From NCBI RefSeq assembly GCF_000003815.2, contig NC_049980.1, forward strand, positions 23,595,932-23,659,931: a stretch of 64,000 nt of DNA, given 5' to 3'. Below the pieces are notes generated by a model. It made no database searches, had not been told where the DNA came from, and saw only the letters and a program-made list of their open reading frames with translations. Positions 12,527 through 25,400 of this stretch are shown piece after piece. The first letter of the stretch is position 1. Each line of letters opens with the position of its first letter. The translations under genes were made by a program, and so were the position numbers. The stretch comes from Branchiostoma floridae (Eukaryota; Chordata; Leptocardii; Amphioxiformes; Branchiostomatidae).

Positions 12527-14892
12527 GGCAACTCCTCAGTCTTACTGAAGGGACTGTTCACCTGCTCGGAGTCTCCGCTCACAGCTATGCAGTTTGGTAA
12601 AGGAGATCGTCAGAAAGTAGGTTATTCTGGTAAAGACAAAGGCAAGGCAGTTACAAAATGCCTTCAGGGTTGTCTCTCTCTGTCTCTTGATGAGTAATCA
12701 CCTCTCGCGGGACTCATTCCCCAATGTTAAGACAAGTTGACTATTGATTTGTAACGACAAGGAAGTTGAAACCTCCTTGGTATTTTTTAAGAGAGGAAGT
12801 TGCATCTTTGAAAAAGTTAAACCCACGAAATGCCGTTTAAACTCTTACATGCAGCTACGTTCGTACATGTTTACACATACTATCACAGGTGAATATACTC
12901 CTTGAACCAAGGTTCGGACGTTATAACGTCATTGGTTATAGTAACTAGTAAGATTACATTTCTACCTTCTGGATCGCTGATAGGGCCTGGTCACAGTCAT
13001 GCTCATATTAGTACGAGTCGTGCGATTATGTTAACTGAGGACATAGTCATGCATGTCTCGAACAAAATTGTCTTGTAACCGAAAAGGTCGTCGGTGGTTG
13101 ACTCTGTCTAATTGAAAATCCTACGATTTCAAACCGTACGACGAATCTAAGACCGCGCCTATAAAGGCCTCAATCACGACAAAGCTTCCCAATTTATCTA
13201 TGTTGATAACTGTCTTGACTTTTAAGTGACAGAATGGTTGGAGCTGACACGTACCGTATTCAAAGGCGCGAGTGACTGCAACAAGTTCTATTCTCGGGTG
13301 TCCTTTCTTTGACCTTTAAACCAAGTCAGCAGAGGTCCATCCACCTGACATCCCCAGCCGTTAACGAATTTTCGTCACTTACGACAACAGCCAATCACTG
13401 AGTGCTCCTGGGAACGAGAATGGCAACAAGGCCTGTCACGTACCAGGGGATTGAAGAATTTGTCACTACAAGTTCCAACCTTCCAGATAATCCTACGTTC
13501 CCAACCACAGATGTTTTCCTTGGTAGCGATGAACCAAAATGCAGTTCGAACAAAAGAGGTCGGACAGGTTTGGCAGGCATTCCACTTGTCTGTCAGCGCT
13601 TGACCCTTAAAGGCGTGAAGTTGTCATGACAACGTGACGGAGGTCACCTGTATGGGCGCTATCTAACACCTATAGTGGTGCCTCAGGGCCTCCCACATTG
13701 TGCAAATTGAACTGTCCTGACAATACATTTGTCACATTGGGGCACATTCATGCTTTGCGATATCTTTCAATCTCTCACTAAAGATTTAATAGCCCAAGAA
13801 AGGGAGTTGCATTGTTACTACAGGCGTCTAAGAATGTTTTACATAGTATGGACGGAGGATCGAGTGTCTTACACAGGCGCAGCCCTTTCCTGCTGATAGA
13901 TTGGGAGAGCTTGTTTACACCTGTAGTTTCTCTGTGACCCGTGGCAGGTGTTGCATGCACAAGTTGCATTTTTCAGGCCCCACGTTGTTTCTGCAAGTCA
14001 TGCCTGGTACCATGCAATGGCATGTGTGCGCCCGAGGGTATAAACCGTGTCTTCACTGGACAGCGGGGTCATGCACTCCAATCTTGTGTCTTACAGAAGT
14101 GGGCAGATGTGTTCTTTAATATTGGGGCTATCTATGTCCCATCAATGGTGTTTCTACTGTCGGATGTGACTAACCAGTAGGAAACAAAACGATCTTTTTA
14201 GAAAAAGTTTATTCTGAAACTTGCAAAAATCTTAAGCAGCACTATACAGCACTATACAGCACATTAGGATACCGTAGGTAGATTCAGTTCTTAACAGGAA
14301 ATACTTTAAATGCCCCACCTAGGCCTTCTGAAAAGTTAAGTCACAGTATGTTAATGCTATTCAAGCTATTCAGATATTCCCTTATCATAATTTATAAAGT
14401 GTTGTGACCCGGGTGCTTTTGTAATATCCCACATGCCAGAAGTCATAGAGATGACAGTGTGTTAAGTCACCTACTGTATATCTATTGTCAAAACACGGCA
14501 TGAATACCTACAATACACTTACGCATACATTCTAGAAACCGATAAACTTGCAAGCAAAATGCACTAACTCTACTGTTAGAAGATAATTCTCTGCAGAACG
14601 TATCGAACTCAAAACTCTGCAGACAGCAAACGTATGTATTTACTAAGTTCATAACGACATACTGAACGTCATTTTGCTCTATCAATCAGATTAACAAGCA
14701 TTAATGCAAAAACATGTTGAAAGCTAACAAAAAAAATCAAACTGACATCTACCGTACTCGACGACAGCCACGACTTAAATGTGTCCACCAATAGGTCGAC
14801 TCGGAAAATAAGAATCAGGGCACGTTGGATAAAATAAAAGCCTATCGACTTCGAACTCACACTGACAGACTCAGGACCAAACCAAATAAAAC
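12527..14892. other. Intergenic: 5' flank of gene A to 3' end of gene B
   Basis: No coding exon recognised. It should contain the promoter of gene A. The part from 13.5 to 14.25 kb is a duplicated block, described separately. Confidence 0.6.
13509..14250. repeat. Segmental duplication block, copy 1 (paralogous to about 20.89-21.72 kb)
   Basis: Matching, colinear landmarks are GGTAGCGATGAACCAAAA at about 13530, TTTACACCTGTAGTTTC at about 13915, AGTTGCATTTTTCAGG at about 13960 and AGTTTATTCTGAAACTTGCA at about 14205. All recur in order between 20.89 and 21.72 kb. Each block lies between two genes of the CARD-Ig cluster, so they mark the tandem-duplication unit. No coding potential is recognised. 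Confidence 0.75.
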
Positions 14893-14898
14893 TTTATT
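14893..14898 (-). terminator. Candidate polyadenylation signal of gene B
   Basis: Minus-strand AATAAA about 520 nt after the gene B stop, within the same 15-mer as at the gene A 3' end. Confidence 0.5.
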
Positions 14899-15413
14899 GA
14901 CGCGATTAAATGGTAACCGCGTGTTCATGTCAGTATAAATGATACGCAAATATAATAGAGACACATGTCATAGTTTAATCATTGGTGACGAATTGTTGCA
15001 TCTTGATTATAGGGTTTAGGAACAGGTAGACTATGACGTCACCGAAACGTTGGTCTAGTGTAAATAAAGAAGGGTTGTGAAAAAAGTATCTTATTCACTA
15101 TATGTTACTGGGATAGTCTGCGAAATCCGTCGTAGTCTTCGGGTAGTCTTTTGTAAAGTTGTACTATTACACTTGCATTATACTGTATATCTTAGAATCT
15201 ATATCATGTACAACATCTAATATATCAATATGATATAGATACAGATACTCTATACTAGATTTGATCATTCTTTAAAATTGAAGATCTCCTGATTAGTAGC
15301 AGCATAATTACCTAAACTTACATCGCCCTATGGAGTATCACTCTAGAATTACTATAACGGCGTTACTCAGTCCTGACCTCTATTCTCCAAATCATTTCCT
15401 GACTCTTCAAGCC

Positions 15414-18400
15414 CTACTTTACTGTTGTGACTGAGATCTCGCACGACACGGTCCCGCCGTCAGGTGCACGTCCCTGACAGGTGTAGGCGCCGTCCAGGTC
15501 AGGGGTCATCTGATCGATGTGCAGCTCGTGTAGGAAGCCGTCTGACGTCGACCGGAACCCGGGGCGCTTGGTGAGGCTCTCTCCGTTATAAAACCACTGT
15601 GCACCGTCAACTATGAACAGAAACAAATAGTTAATTGCTAGATGCTGACAGTCCGTCGTCGTTGATATTTGTTTATGATTATTGGTATGCTAATTATGCC
15701 TGGACTTAAAGATAGTATCTATCCTTTGTGTCTGATAATGGTAAGAGAATGCTGCCTTTCTTTCTAATAAAAACGACCCTACCTTCTCCGCTCACTTCCA
15801 AGATGACAGGCATGTTGATTGGCACCACGGCAGACGACACCGCGGACATGAGTCCTCCCGTCTGTCCCACAGAGCTCATCTCCTGTGACTCGTCTACTTT
15901 CACGTTCGGACCTACATGTAGAGGGATGAGCGAAGTACATCATTGTGCATGCTACATTTGCATATGAAATAAAATCAATGATTCTGATGCTTGTTCAAGT
16001 CATTTATCTTTATTTTTTTTGTTAGTAACAGTGATGTTTGCATTGTCTGCTCATGAAAGTTCAACAACATTGGTTATCACATATCATAACTGATGTTTAC
16101 ATAAGTACCAGTCAAAGGAACTTAATATATGCTTACATATACTTCGAAGTAGTATGATGTAAGCTGTCTATGATACTTTTAAAGAAGGGAACTGATGTTG
16201 TAAAAGGGGAGCGCAAGTCCCTATTGAGAGTGCCTCCATCTTGCATGAAACATTAGCATAAGTTATATGCGGTACAGAGCGTCTTGTTTTGAGAACTGTG
16301 GATATACTACAATAATGACGAATCTGTAGGTGCGAAGTAAACATGTAAAAACTAAAGTCTTTCTTACTCAGCTCTATGCCCGAGTTCATCCCTTCTCCAA
16401 CTGAACCAGCAGTGTCGTTGGCCCTCAGGGTTCTCTGCATCTGTACGTTACTCTTCACTATGGCAGTTTCCTCGTCCATGATCCTCGTGTTCAGGTCGAC
16501 ACCCTCGCCTAGAGTTTATACATAAGCACAAAGTCTTTGGCATAGGCTTGTACTGAATCTGAAGTCACAGCTAAAGATGTACCATAAAGTTACTTGTCAA
16601 TCCTAAAGCCTAGATGAAATGTCACAGCGTTTAATCCTTATGAAAGTGTTTCATCCCACTTTTACTTTTTTGTTGATGTCGCCCTGCCGTGAACTCAACC
16701 TCACCTCATCCAACATGTCTCCTGAGCGCGCAGGTTATAGAAAGATTGGTAGTGAAATATGCCATTAGCTCCCGTCTTACCCTCCAGAAGGTCTGCAAGG
16801 TAGGCCGACTGGTCGTCTGTCCTCAGGGCAGTACAGAAAACACCGAAGTCTCGATCACTCCGGGAGGGCAGCAGGTGAAGAATCCGCTTGTTCTTGTCTT
16901 CTCGTGACTTCGCACTGAGGCAGCAGTTCGCCATGTGTCTGGTGAAAACCTACAGAAAGGCAGCTATGTTATGAAATTGGAGCCTTGGAAAGTTTTAATT
17001 AGACGAAGTTAGCTTAATTTCGAAAGAGCAAATTCCTGAAATGCTTTACTGTTGATGATGCAATGGGTAGCAGAAGATGCCTTATACATCAGTACATTAT
17101 ACATTATCATCAGTAATGAATGCATTTTTGATATCAAAAGTCAGATCAATACGGTGTGATGATGTCTTTCCGCTGATGTTTGTTCTAAAAGGCAGAGATT
17201 CCATGAAAACTGGACGCGTGAATGTTCTTCCATTGGCAGAAAAACGCCTGATCGCCCGGTCTTGGATTGAATTAGCTTAAATGTGGTCACGTAATAGTTA
17301 CTTTATTGTGAGATAAATGGGCGACGATGACGTCAGGATTCATCTTGTTCACCAGCAGGTGTCTATGGCTGGCTATCCGCCTCTTCTTGTCGACTGACAG
17401 TCCTATCGGAAAGGAAATATGAAAGGTTATAGCTGGGACAATACAAGAAATCAACTTAAAATTGTGAAACAGAAGAAAATATTCTTGTTTTGTCCCATGT
17501 AAGACCTCCATCCTGCTGGACTAAATACAATATCAAATCTGTCACGTTTTCCTCGGTTACATAAGATCTAGTGCGACGTACCCTCTCCTTCCAATGTGTC
17601 CGCCAGCCAGTGGAGCTGCTCCTGTTCTCTGAGACTCGCACACAGGCAGCCGTATGACTCGTCCTGGTACGAGGGCAGGGCGTCCAACAGCTTCTTAGAC
17701 TTGTCCTCTGGTGTCGGCTGGCTGAAGGGCATCAAATGATGATGAAACTAGTTCAAGGCCATGTCAGTACCTTAGGAATGATGATGATGATTGGTATTCC
17801 GTATACAGTATTTACAGACAGACTTGCAGGCAATTGTATACAGTAGTTTGCATCTGAATGGTTCGTGTATTTATCACCGAGAATAGATATAAGAAGACTC
17901 ACCGTTGGCTTTTCTTCAGCTTAAATTATGAAAAATTGGAGAAAATAACAAAACAGTGACGCAGTGAACGAACCCCGTAGTGACGCAAGCTTGATGCATC
18001 TTGGGTGCAGTGATATACCACCTTTGGTCACTGGAAGCCACTAGGGGCCCATTATCGTGAACTTTGTTTCCCGGGATCCCGTCCCCTACTCACCTACCAA
18101 ATATCATTAGGATCCACCGATAGCTTCTCAAGTTATGCTGTCCACAAAAACAGGAAATACGGACAATAGCTATAGGCATCTTTTAGGTGTTCCCAGTTCA
18201 AGTCAACGTGATGTGTAATTATTCTTTGTAAATTTCGCAAATCAAGATTTCAATTTATCGTACGATAAACACATTTCGAAGGTTTCGATACAATGGGATT
18301 GGGAATATGGAAGTAGAAAAGGTCACCTTTCCATTGTGTCAAGCATGGTTTCAGGAATAACACCTTCCTGGGCCAGGTAAGACGCCACTGTGGTCGGGGA

Positions 18401-19320
18401 CTTCATGTTGTCGATGATTGTATTCCTGTATGTCCTTAGCATGGCCTGACGGTCTGGACTCATGGTGGAGAATACTACAGGGGTTTGGGGGAAGATTAAG
18501 AGAACTTATCACTTACAATACCTGTGATTTGTAGTACTTATAGCAAAAGGCATTTTCATAGATCCCCTTCATCACAATCGAAGCCTGTAGTTTAATTAAG
18601 ACAAACATGTAAAATAATCCTAAATTCTCGACATTTGCGAAGAAAAGAAAACTACACTTACAAAATCCACATAACATTATAACAGACAAGTCGGGCTTTC
18701 GTCTTCAACTGTTTCAAAAGAATTCGAAGTCGTAAATATCGATTAAAGCAACATTTGATTATTGACATGTGTAAGAAATAACGTGTATAACTTTTAGTAA
18801 GTATACCTTTAGGGTGTGTAGACATCCTAGCACTAGAAGCTTTAAAGCTCACTGCCGTGTTTTCAATTTTGGTCTTCTTCTTCATCATTATTTCACGATA
18901 CTTTCTTTCCAGTCCTATTTTCTCTCGCACAGGCTTGCATTGTTCTGCACAGAAAAAACAGCCAACAACCTGGGGAGGGAGGGCAACACAAACAAAGTGG
19001 TCACTTAATCAGCCCGAACATTCTCCACTACTGTATGCAGTTGTTATTTACTACACCAGTAGATTATCGTTATTAGAGATTTTGGCAGGAAGTTAATCAT
19101 TGTACCAACGACATTGAGAACCTCTTCAGAATTACGAATTAACATAATATACCACGGCATCATTCTAACATTCTCGCATAAGGGTCCAAAGAAGCCTTAC
19201 CAGGATTATCCATGGCATAAGGAAGAGGAAAAATGGCAACATCCAGGAAATTGTTGGTACTTCGGTCTCGCCGGTAGTTCCTGGAGTTGTGCCTGCGGTA
19301 GATGGCGAGGTTAAGTCCAT
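15414..19320 (-). CDS. Gene B: membrane-anchored tandem-CARD plus Ig protein, 435 aa
   Basis: Nine exons: 19201-19320, 18807-18969, 18327-18474, 17582-17721, 17302-17402, 16781-16949, 16368-16508, 15783-15911, 15414-15610 (1308 nt, in frame). The layout is that of gene A: Thr/Ser/Pro/Gly-rich N-terminus (MDLTSPSTAGTTPG), one membrane helix, a Cys-containing juxtamembrane stretch (VVGCFFCAEQC), CARD1, CARD2, linker and terminal Ig domain (AQWFYNG, YTCQG, stop after VTTVK). The start is set by alignment with gene A exon 1 (21 of 40 residues identical). The second CARD2 exon differs from gene A at 2 of 57 residues and exon 8 at 2 of 129 bases, while exons 1, 2 and 7 have diverged strongly. It lies head to tail between C and A. 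Function inferred as for A: a membrane-tethered CARD scaffold. Confidence 0.9.
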
Positions 19321-19789
19321 GGTCGCTCCTCAGGCTTGCTGAAGTCTCCCTGGAGGGACTATACACAAACTCGGGGTCTTCGATCACAGCTTTGCGGTCT
19401 AGTAAAGGAGGTCGACGACTGTTGTAGGTTATTCTGGCAAAGACAGAGGCAATGCAGTTACAAAAGTTCTCTCTCGAAATGTGTCAAGTCCCATCCCTAT
19501 CTTTGAGTAAAACTATCCGACGATTTGCGGCGATTCACCCTCATCAACCACGCCACGAGCAAAGCCGGTAGGGTCTTAGGGGTCGTTCAGCGCAATTTGA
19601 CCCATTGCCCATCTAGGGCCTAGGTCACTTATCTAACAAAGCGCTGATGAGGTCCCAATTAGAATGTATTAATAGCGCTTTCATCTGGGATCCAAATATC
19701 AACAAAGGATACACGCAAATTTCTTACCGCTGACCCAATTTTTCAGCACGTGGAGCGGAAAGGCGCGACGGAGACGCTACAATCCATTG

Positions 19790-20325
19790 GGGGTCCGGGG
19801 GCATGTTACCCGACAATATTTCGAAATCTTGACCCTCTGATACACTATCTCCTGAATTTTGGAGGGCGCTAGATTTGCTGGCAGACTAAGATAAGTTCAA
19901 TGGCATTTCTATTGAAAATGCACATGGTTTTTAATCATGTTATTGAGAGCGTCGCCCCCAACATATTTTCACCATTTCGAGCTGCGAAGGCACGAGCCGT
20001 CGCAAAGTAGGTCCGGGAAAGTTGAAATCTGGACCCTCTGAAACACCATTTCCTGTATTTTGAGGAACAAATTCTGCTGACATTTCGGAAGAAAAAATTT
20101 AGGGCGACGACCCACGCCCCAAACATATTTTCACTATGTCTCGTGAAAGAAGCAGGCGAAAGCAGTTCCAAGGCAGGTCCCTTGTGACTATCTGAAACGT
20201 CGTTTCCTTCATTTTCAGGCTCAAATTTTGCCCGTAGGCTAGCTAGGTTTGATGACATTTCTATTAGTGAAAACGTACACAGGGATTTCGAATCCCCCAA
20301 CATGTTTTTCGGTCCCTGAACGTAG
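19790..20325. repeat. Repeat of three diverged modules of about 160-200 bp
   Basis: Each module contains GAAATCTTGACCCTCTGA-like sequence, then a TTTCCTGAATTTTGAGG-like motif, then TTTGCTGGCA and GATGGCATTTCTATTGA-like text (starts near 19831, 20031 and 20190). The same modules recur inside the 1.5-kb inverted-repeat element at 42.4-43.0 kb, so this is a fragment of the same transposon family. Confidence 0.65.
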
Positions 20326-20630
20326 TGCCGCTCAAGTGACCCTGAGTGACCGGCGAACTAGCAGAGTAGCACAAATGCTCAACGACCTGGAGTGGCCCCT
20401 TCTCTCAGTGAATGGAAGAGAGGCACCCGCCTCATTACCTTTTACCTCGTACATAAGTAAATCCATATCTAAACAAACAGTATACTTAAGCCATCCCAGA
20501 GGCGCCCCATGGGGAATCACAAAGCAACCCATTGACACCCGCACCGACCGTCAAATACTCATTCTTTCCCACACAACCCCTCAGTGGAATGCCCTACCTG
20601 GCTCAGCCCCCCTCCCCTGCTTTTGCACCT
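20325..20630 (+). pseudogene. Remnant of a LINE (non-LTR retrotransposon) reverse transcriptase C-terminus
   Basis: The plus-strand reading contains RTSRVAQMLNDLEWPLLS and further on QWNALPGSAPLP. These match the pattern seen near the C-terminal end of the reverse transcriptase ORF in CR1/L2-like LINEs, where a TSSVTQMLNDLEWP-type motif is followed by a block ending in W-NALP. No catalytic RT motifs and no 5' part are present, and the middle looks degraded. Clade assignment is from memory of the motif only. Confidence 0.6.
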
Positions 20631-20887
20631 TAAGAATGTTAGAATGTAAGTGTGGCAATTGCAAACTAGTTCATGAAGTTCGTGTAGGAACGATTCCACG
20701 TAGAGAGGGTGCCTGTGAATATTGAAATGGCAAAACACTCTTACGATACTAGTATACAGATTAATAATACTACAGAGGAACTATCAGGGAAGTATTTAAG
20801 AACATTTTTACCTCCAGGCTGTGTCGCTACCTTTGGAGACCCTTACCGCCAGACCCAATATTTAATCCCACACTTCTTACAGTAGAT

Positions 20888-21720
20888 GTTATCTTTGGTA
20901 GCGATGAACCAAAAGGCAGTCGAAGCAAAAGTGGTCGGACAGGTTTGACAGCGTCCACCTGTCTGTCAGCGCTTCAACGCCCCTTAAATGCGTGAAGTTG
21001 TCATGACAACGTGACGCAGGATATAGGCGCTATTTACATGTAACACCTATACCCGGTGTCTCCGTATCATACTCAGAGCCTTTGTGCTGTTTGACCTGGC
21101 CCATTGGATTGCATTTTTTTGCGATATCTTCACAACAATATGGTATAATAATGCATGATATGGACTGATTGAGTGTTGTCTTACACAGAAGCAACCCCTT
21201 TTGCTGTTTGTTTACACCTGTAGTTTCCCTGTGAGCCTTGACATGTGTGCATGTATACACACAAGTTGCATTTTTCAGGACCAAGGTTGTTTCTGCAAGT
21301 CATGCCTGATACGAGACAATTGCATGTACACACGTACGATGTTTCGTCACTGACGACAAGAGGCAATCACTGTAGGCTTCTGGGTACGAGAATGGTAGTA
21401 AGGCCTGCCATGTACCCAGGATCCCGGATAGAAGAGTGTTTTTCCCACCCGATATAATGACATACGTTTCTAATCATAGATGTTGTCCATGGTAGCGATG
21501 TACCAAAAGGCAGTTGGAACAAAAAAGGTCACTGTCAGACAGGGTTGGCACTGGTTTTCAGAGAAGGGACAGAAGTGTTCATATTGGGGCTATCTATGCC
21601 CCATAAATGGCGTTTCTACTGACGGATATGCCTTACAAGTAGGAAACAAGACGATCTTCGTATAAAAAGTTTATTCTCAAACTTGCAACAATCTTAAGCA
21701 GCACTTTGCCAGTACACTTT
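20888..21720. repeat. Segmental duplication block, copy 2
   Basis: Colinear with 13.51-14.25 kb. Shared landmarks are GGTAGCGATGAACCAAAA at about 20900 (and again, diverged, at about 21490), TTTACACCTGTAGTTTC at about 21210 and AGTTTATTCTCAAACTTGCA at about 21668. The internal second copy of the first landmark shows a further local duplication of about 590 bp. Confidence 0.75.
21670..21675 (-). terminator. Candidate polyadenylation signal of gene C
   Basis: Minus-strand AATAAA about 770 nt beyond the gene C stop. The same local sequence occurs at about 14205 in the duplicated block. Confidence 0.4.
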
Positions 21721-22443
21721 AGACAGATCTAGTCCCTAACAAGAAAGGCGTAATGCCCCACCTAGGCAATCTGAATCTGAACACTATCCAGCTGTTTAGT
21801 CATCCTACTGTATCAAGTTGTGGCCGGAGTGCTTTTGTAGCATCCGAGAAGTAATACAAACCATATCTAAAACAATTGCCTGTGCCTGTGTGCTTGGTCA
21901 TCTACTGTTCCGCGTAGGTCTATTGTCAAAACACGGCGAGAGTACATAACATACATGCTAGCTGTACTAAACATTAATCATGCTATGTCAAACGATAAGA
22001 TTGAAAACGAACAAACGAAATTCTCTAAACTGCAGGCAGTATGAAATTCAAACCTTTGTAAACAATTGCAATATGCAAAATAAAGTCTTCTAAGTTTATC
22101 ACGACATACCGAGCATCATTTTGCTCTACAAATAGGGTAACAAACATAAGAATTAACGTAAAAATTAGCTGCTTTGTTTGAAGGCAAGAAAATTATGTCT
22201 GGCATCTAAATGCTGGTATTTACAGTGACAGTCTGGTCTATGTAAGACCAACTTCGTTGGTAGTGATGCAATCTAGATCTGCTCTTACATTCTATTGACC
22301 CATTGAAATGTGGACACTAGATCTTTGCGGCACCCAGAAAGGGCGAACGTCTAATAGAACTGCGCTCTTCTATATAATATTCGATGGTCATCAAATGACT
22401 TCTATGCAACATACTGTTGGAATGAGCCGTGTCAATAGATAGC

Positions 22444-25400
22444 CTATTCCATCAATGTGTTGACTTTGATATCGCACGACACCGTGCCTCCGTCAGGCGT
22501 GTTGCCCTTACAGGTGTAGGTCCCGTCCCGGTCAGGGGTCATCCTGTCGATGAAAAGCTCGTGGGTGAACCCGTCTGATGTAGCACGGACGCTGGAGGAC
22601 TGCCGGATGTTTTTGTTATTGTACAACCACTCAACGTTGTCAACTGAAAAATAAAACATTCATTACATTAATTAAACTATTGTCTCAGTCTGTACGATAA
22701 TAATTTTTCCTTTTTGAACATCCATTGTTACATGTCGGCAGAGAACGAAAGAATACGGTCGTTTTTTGAGTTCTGGACAATATGCCTCTCGACTAAAATG
22801 TACGAGGACCGATTGTTTTTTTTTTATAACTCATGAGCGTTGTAGGTTCGAAGAGCAAGGTTAGGAATCTATCTTCACATCAAAAAGGATAAAAACATTC
22901 GATATTGTGCAGCAATCACGTGCAGACGATACTCATGTGACAATGTCAAGAAATCACCGACTAGGACTTGTGAGAACGATTTTTCAACCACCTTACACAG
23001 AACAGATAAATATACTTCCATGTATGGAGAAATGGTATTACTTCTTGTGAAAGAAGGTAATAAGAACTCGCATCCGTACCTTCTCCCCGTACCTCCAGGA
23101 TGACTGGGTGGTTGTTTGGCACCGTGGCGGAGGACGCGGACATCAGCGCCCCCTGCTGGCCCACATTACCCACCACCTTCACCTCGTCCATGTGCACACT
23201 GGGAACTGGGAAAACACATGAGGAGTGAAATGTTAATTACTTGCACTTTAAAGAAATCCAAATTTGCCATCAAGTTAGTGCCTTAATATTTAAGTTACAT
23301 GGATACACATAAGAATGAACTTTATTGCTCGACAATCGAACATACTACAACGTATCGCAACACAATACTACAAGGCTAGTCTATCCTATAGATTGGAGCT
23401 ACAAAATATCACAGTCAGTAGTATATTAGTTACAATGTAGTCACGTATGGATGATATGTTTTCACTTTTGGAATGAAGTACAAAGAGATTGACTTAAGTA
23501 TATGTAGATGGATATAGGAGTTGGAGATGGCAAAAGTAAGTGATCGTTGCGAGGCAGGAAGGAAGGGATGACTGTACATTGTACTCCATTATGGAATGCA
23601 TATCGACATATCCCATATAACGTTAGGTACGATGCTTTCAACACAGAGAATGCATGTCACAGCCCTTCTAACACACCTGAAAGACTCATCTGCTGCCACT
23701 GGGGGTTACCGGATCTCTGTAGGCTCTGAGCTCCCGCCATTCCCAGGCCTGCCCCGGCCACGCCGAGTCCTGCCCCGGCCACGCCGAGTCCTGCTCCCCC
23801 TCTGTTCTGACCCTGTACCATCCTCTCCTCCTCACGCAGCACCTGCTGGTTCAGGTCCACTCCTTCTCCTGAAACGGTCAACATTGCTTATCTGTCAATC
23901 ATCTATCTAGGGATGCTTGTGTGGTGAGTGACAGTTCTTTTCATCTCTTTCTTATTATTATTATTTTCACTTCATATCATGAGCTTGTCATGAATAAACA
24001 AAGGGTGAAAAATATGTACATTCAATCGCAGACACGTTTTTATTTTTCCTAGTCTCAGGCAGCTGCAGGTGCTCAATGTAGTATCAGATACACCAAGGGG
24101 TTCTAATGAGTGCTGCACCCGCCAATCAAACTGCTTCCCTAATATCAGCGGAGCAACGGGTAGTATGATTATTACTTTACCTTTATCCCGATTGCCATTG
24201 GTGAAGTGCAGCTGTCACTAATATAACGTTACGACTCATAAATCTAGGCCTTTTGATACTTGCGTGTGCTGTTGCTTGCTTGCCTCTACATACTAGTAAA
24301 GGATGTGAGAGTAAAATGTTTATATTCTCTGCCGCTGGAACATAGAATACCTATAGCTGTCTCAGATACTCAGAGACAATCACTGCTTTTTACTAACTAC
24401 CGGTGCACACTGAATGATGTGGATATCCATGCAGCCCAGACAGATGAATGGCGCCTCACCATTGCTGTTCCCTATTGGTCAGACGACCGCGTACTATCAT
24501 CTATAAAGTACAAGTGCACACTGAACGACTATGAAAACTTCTTTCTCACTTTTGGTACCCTCACCCTGAAGGAGGTCACCGAGATACGCCGTCCGTCCGT
24601 CAGCCCTCAGCCCGTTGCAGAAGACGTCGAAGTCGGCGTCGCTGCGATCGCGGGCCTGCATCAGCTCCAGGATCCGCCTGTTCCTCTCCTCGTGTGAGCT
24701 CCCACTCATGCAGTACTGCGCCATGTCGTTAGTGAACACCTGGGTCACGGTGCCGTGTACGTATTTAGTGATTCCTTTGTGTAGCAGAAATGCGACAGTA
24801 TGCCTAGACCTTTGTTTTATCATGTAATTGATAACCAATATACACCAACTCTATGTAACTGTACTGACACAATAAATGTGTGAGCTAATCTAAACCGTGT
24901 TCAGCTCATTTTTAAGTTAGCCTTAATAAACGATAAATTCACACGGTTTTTCCTTAATTTTACACTTGTAACGTCTATTCACTGTACCAATAGAAAGCAA
25001 TTCATTAAATACTTAAGCGCTATACATCAATTGTTCATATTCCACAGCCTTTTTCAGCAATGGTGAGAAGGGAATCTGGGCAACGACGTCTGTCGGGTAA
25101 ACAACTATGCTTTTTCAGTACCTTATTCTGCACCAGGTGTTCAAGAGTTGTCTGGGAGTTCATCTTCTGCACCAGGAGCGAACTGTGTTGGCGCAGACGC
25201 TGAAGTTTCACCAACGACATTCCTGAAATGGAGAACACCGTGAAATACGTTCCAACATTCGTGTAACAGGTAAAAGACGTTCAAAATAAGTCAAACTTTG
25301 TACGTACGCACTGTCGATCAACATATACGGAAATTTGAGCAGCACATTGATGATAGAACAAGGCGAATTATATTCTTTGCTAAAACACTTTGGGTGTCGT

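Larger units (their letters stand above)
19321..21669. other. Intergenic: 5' flank of gene B to 3' end of gene C
   Basis: Holds a modular repeat (19.79-20.33 kb), a LINE fragment (about 20.33-20.63 kb) and the second copy of the duplication block, all listed separately. No cellular gene recognised. Confidence 0.6.

Noticed and set aside
13395-14180. Several open frames of 60-80 codons between genes A and B
   Set aside because: They lie in the duplicated non-coding block, are not conserved in frame in the second copy and have no splice or domain support.
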